A program made the translations under genes and the position numbers. From Microcaldota archaeon (GTDB lineage: Archaea > Micrarchaeota > Micrarchaeia > Anstonellales > Bilamarchaeaceae), in assembly GCA_018812625.1 (NCBI GenBank), contig JAHJDH010000024.1, positions 1 through 42,430 of the forward strand: DNA of 42,430 bases, given 5' to 3'. The notes under the pieces are model-generated. The model made no database searches. It had not been told where the DNA came from and worked only from the letters and a program-made list of their open reading frames with translations. Positions 40,270-42,430 of this stretch are shown piece after piece (positions within the stretch are counted from its first letter, which is position 1; each line of letters begins with the position of its first letter).

Positions 40270-41361
40270 ATGGATCTGCTTGAAAAACTAAAAGAAAAGA
40301 ATCTGAAAAAAGTTGCGGAAGAAATCACGCAGCAAGATCCTGAAAAGATTGTTCCTGCTCTTGTTGAACTAATTGAAAATGAGGAAGTAAGAGATAATGT
40401 CTGCTATATGCTTGCTGCTATAGTGAATAAGAATCCTGAGAGCAAGGCGATTCTGAATGCCATTCCAGTCTTTATTGAAATGCTGGATGATACGGACAAT
40501 ACTATCCGGGCCAACGCTTGTTTTTCTCTTCTTATTCTTGCTAATTACAATCCTAAAAACAAAGACATTGTAAATTCCGTTCCAGTATTGACCATAAAAC
40601 TCGAAGATCCAGAGCCTTCCGTAAGAAAGAATGCTGCAGGAACACTCGTATTCATAGCACAATACAATGGCAAAAAAGTTGCAGAAGCTATCCCTGCTTT
40701 GATCAAATTGCTTGAGGATAAAACTGAGAATGTCCGGATCAATGCTGCTAATGCCCTTGCTATGTCTTTCCAGGAAAATTCTGAAAACAAGGATCTTCTG
40801 AATGCAGCATCTAACTATCTTCAAATGTTTATGGAAATGATGGTCTCTGATAGCGAGATTGTACAGCAGAATGCTGCTCTTTTGATCGGCTATATTGCTC
40901 AAAAAAATCCAGAAGCGGTTTTGAGTAATGTTACGCAATTTATCCAGATGCTGGACAACAAAATCTGGAGAGTGCGTTGGAATTCTATAGGAATTCTCGG
41001 ATTAGTTCTGCTGAAATATCCTCAAGAAAAGGAAATTGTCCTTGCTATGCCAAGGTTCCTCGAGCTTATGGAAGATGAAAACACAATGGTGCGTTTTAAT
41101 GCTGTTGGGATTGTGGGATCTCTTGCACATAAAAACCCAAAAAGTAAGGAGATTTCAGATTCCATATCAAGATTGATAAAAGCACTGAAGGATGAGAGTG
41201 GGGATATAAGGCTCAGGGCTTCGGCTTGGCTTCCACTCATTGCAGAAAACAATGCAAAGTATCTCGAGAAGTCTATTCCGGCGCTAAGAGAATCACTGAA
41301 AGATGAGGATGAGAGGCTGCAAAAAAATATCAAAAAAGTACTTGAAAAATTGGGGGGATAG
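40270..41361 (+). CDS. HEAT/ARM-repeat protein
   Basis: 363 residues made almost wholly of helical repeats of about 37-40 residues, with recurring IPxxIxxLxD and VRxNAAxxL(A/G)xIA motifs. The unit is longer than in the other two HEAT proteins here and looks more ARM-like. There is no signal peptide, so it is probably a cytosolic binding scaffold. ATG 40270 is preferred over 40183. The stop is only 1 nt from the next start, which has a GGGGGGAT Shine-Dalgarno lying in this gene's last codons. It begins a compact four-gene run to the window edge. Confidence 0.7.
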   Translation: MDLLEKLKEKNLKKVAEEITQQDPEKIVPALVELIENEEVRDNVCYMLAAIVNKNPESKAILNAIPVFIEMLDDTDNTIRANACFSLLILANYNPKNKDIVNSVPVLTIKLEDPEPSVRKNAAGTLVFIAQYNGKKVAEAIPALIKLLEDKTENVRINAANALAMSFQENSENKDLLNAASNYLQMFMEMMVSDSEIVQQNAALLIGYIAQKNPEAVLSNVTQFIQMLDNKIWRVRWNSIGILGLVLLKYPQEKEIVLAMPRFLELMEDENTMVRFNAVGIVGSLAHKNPKSKEISDSISRLIKALKDESGDIRLRASAWLPLIAENNAKYLEKSIPALRESLKDEDERLQKNIKKVLEKLGG

Positions 41362-41362
41362 T

Positions 41363-41608
41363 ATGATGCCACCGGTATGTAAAATTTGTAATAAAGATTT
41401 CAGAAACGAAGAAGAATGCGGTCTTCTTCATTTCAAGAAAACAGAAAAGGACGACGAATTTGATAGAAAATGCGAGGAAGATGGTTTTGTTGGGCATCCT
41501 CCATATGCTGCCTGGTTCTGCAAAGAGCACTACGAAGAAGCAAAGAAATTAATCAATCTCACTCTTGATGAAGCAATGGAAATTCTCAGAAAGAAATTCG
41601 ACTCCTAA
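41363..41608 (+). CDS. Small Cys/His protein, zinc-binding-like
   Basis: 81 residues. CKICNKDF near the N-terminus and a later H-x-x-H/C-K-E-H set (FCKEHYEEAKKL) give a Cys2...Cys-His pattern like a single zinc knuckle. The GGGGGGAT Shine-Dalgarno is strong and the start is 1 nt after the HEAT protein stop, so the pair is translationally coupled. Function unknown. The track's 41303 start is replaced by ATG 41363 on this evidence. Confidence 0.55.
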   Translation: MMPPVCKICNKDFRNEEECGLLHFKKTEKDDEFDRKCEEDGFVGHPPYAAWFCKEHYEEAKKLINLTLDEAMEILRKKFDS

Positions 41609-41627
41609 AAATATTTTGGTGATACTC

Positions 41628-42167
41628 ATGAATCTACCCGAGAAATTGCGAAAATCCAAACTTGTAACTCTAGCATTTGAATTCTCACAAAAGGCCCACA
41701 CAGGCCAAAAAAGAGACAGTGGCGAGGAGTATATCGTACATCCATATCGAGTATGCATCTCTTTGTTCGAAGAATTTGGAATCGAAGATGAAAACCTGCT
41801 AGCAGCCGGGCTTTTGCATGATGTTATTGAAGATTCCAGTACCTCTCATGAACAATTGTCAAAACTATTCAATGAAAGAGTTGCAAACCTGGTTGATGCG
41901 GTTACAAAGAAAAAAGATTCTACTGATCCAAAATGGAAAGAAAAATACTACAAAAACATTCAAAATTCCGATGAACAAATTCAATTGCTAAAATTTGTTG
42001 ATCGTCTTGATAACATCAGAGACCTAATATCATGTCCGTCAAAAGAAAAACAGATACGTTATTTGAAGGAAACAAAAGAATTATTTCTTCCTTGGGCTAA
42101 GAAATTCAATGAAAAAGTTTATGAGAAACTAGTCCAAGAAATAGAAAAAATCGAGGTTTCAACATGA
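41628..42167 (+). CDS. RelA/SpoT-type HD hydrolase (stand-alone, catalytically intact)
   Basis: 179 residues: an HD domain of the RelA/SpoT family without synthetase or TGS domains, like small alarmone hydrolases (MESH1-type). All metal ligands are present: YIVHP (His38), LLHDVIED (His64, Asp65) and VDRLDN (Asp125). GGTGAT lies 4 nt before ATG 41628, which sets this start over 41565. Predicted to remove the 3' pyrophosphate from (p)ppGpp or a related nucleotide. It is separate from the two RSH-like genes at 26-29 kb, whose HD parts have lost these residues. It overlaps the next gene by ATGA. Confidence 0.85.
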   Translation: MNLPEKLRKSKLVTLAFEFSQKAHTGQKRDSGEEYIVHPYRVCISLFEEFGIEDENLLAAGLLHDVIEDSSTSHEQLSKLFNERVANLVDAVTKKKDSTDPKWKEKYYKNIQNSDEQIQLLKFVDRLDNIRDLISCPSKEKQIRYLKETKELFLPWAKKFNEKVYEKLVQEIEKIEVST

Positions 42168-42430
42168 AAAAATACCTGGTGTATGTTGATGACAATTTTC
42201 ATCATGGTAATGATGAAGAGAGATACAAGCTGGGGGACTTTGATACCTGTGCTGATGCTACTGCTGCATGCAGAAAAATAGTTGATGAATATTTTGAAAA
42301 AATCAAAGAAAAGAAGCACTCATTCAAGGAGCTTTGGCAGGACTACACTATGTATGGCGAGGATCCATTCATAGTATCGGATGATCAGGACTGCAAATTT
42401 TCTGCCTGGGATTATGCAAAAAAACGCTGC
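42164..42430 (+). CDS. Small conserved-looking hypothetical protein (3' partial)
   Basis: This reading frame is missing from the ORF track because it has no stop before the window edge. ATG 42164 overlaps the hydrolase stop (ATGA). The 89 visible codons give MKKYLVYVDDNFHHGNDEERY... FDTCADATAACRKIVDEYFE... GEDPFIV... FSAWDYAKKRC. The order of motifs (YVDDNFH, GxFDT, AxxACRKIVDE, GEDPFI, FSAWDYA) resembles a small family widespread in bacteria and of unknown function. The translational coupling suggests co-expression with the HD hydrolase. Confidence 0.65.
   Translation, partial: MKKYLVYVDDNFHHGNDEERYKLGDFDTCADATAACRKIVDEYFEKIKEKKHSFKELWQDYTMYGEDPFIVSDDQDCKFSAWDYAKKRC

Overview
The window is archaeal. 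It encodes archaeal or archaeal/eukaryotic-type information proteins: peptide chain release factor aRF1 with NIKS and GGQ motifs, RNase P component 4, an NMD3-like protein and archaeal L11. It also carries archaeal-only membrane families (DUF2070, DUF63), geranylgeranyl diphosphate synthase, type 2 IPP isomerase and intron-bearing tRNA genes. Many genes have an AT-rich TATA box about 25-32 nt before the start codon, which points to leaderless mRNAs. Others have a GGTGA/GAGG Shine-Dalgarno. The bulk is AT-rich. The lineage cannot be fixed from this window. A euryarchaeal or DPANN-like (Micrarchaeota/Diapherotrites-like) organism is my guess, and several genes look bacterial in character (SUMF1-type lipoprotein, RelA/SpoT-like proteins, tandem carbonic anhydrase).

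Layout. 1-6.7 kb: end of a possible metallopeptidase, a small protein, proline dehydrogenase, an unknown helical protein, a flippase-like membrane protein, NMD3, DUF2070 and a 61-aa protein behind a 14-bp palindrome. 6.7-9.6 kb (minus): two proteins built from a ~57-aa repeat, a nucleoside/guanine deaminase and DUF63. 9.6-13.7 kb: RNase P Rpp21, GGPP synthase and two secreted or membrane-anchored unknowns. 13.7-19.9 kb: a lipoprotein, aRF1, a beta-carbonic anhydrase, a second tandem-domain carbonic anhydrase with a degenerate second half, an HTH regulator with an S-layer-like domain, and glmS with an inverted-repeat operator between the last two. 19.9-25.8 kb: a PQQ-type beta-propeller, L11, a flavin reductase, a membrane protein, a HEAT lipoprotein and IPP isomerase.

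25.9-30.8 kb: two adjacent RelA/SpoT-like proteins with a ruined hydrolase domain but a partly kept synthetase core, then a divergent Lrp/AsnC regulator and glutamine synthetase. 30.8-34.7 kb (minus): a SUMF1-type lipoprotein, a Cys-rich anchored surface protein, a frameshifted small gene and a HEAT protein with a fresh 93-bp internal duplication. 35.0-35.7 kb: a methyltransferase. 35.7-36.1 kb: divergent tRNA-Lys and tRNA-Cys sharing one TATA element; tRNA-Lys has a D-loop intron, and tRNA-Cys has an anticodon-loop intron plus a T-stem insertion. 36.1-38.05 kb: a GC-richer ArsR-thioredoxin-permease cassette bounded by a 13-bp repeat of the tRNA-Cys 3' end, most simply read as a small island integrated at that tRNA. 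38.1-42.4 kb: a coiled-coil protein, an unknown with an abrupt GC rise, a HEAT/ARM protein, a small zinc-binding-like protein, an intact RelA/SpoT-type HD hydrolase and a small protein running off the edge.

The observations most worth follow-up are the non-canonical tRNA introns, the tRNA-bounded metal island, the RSH pair with a separate intact HD hydrolase, and the tandem carbonic anhydrase with a dead second domain.
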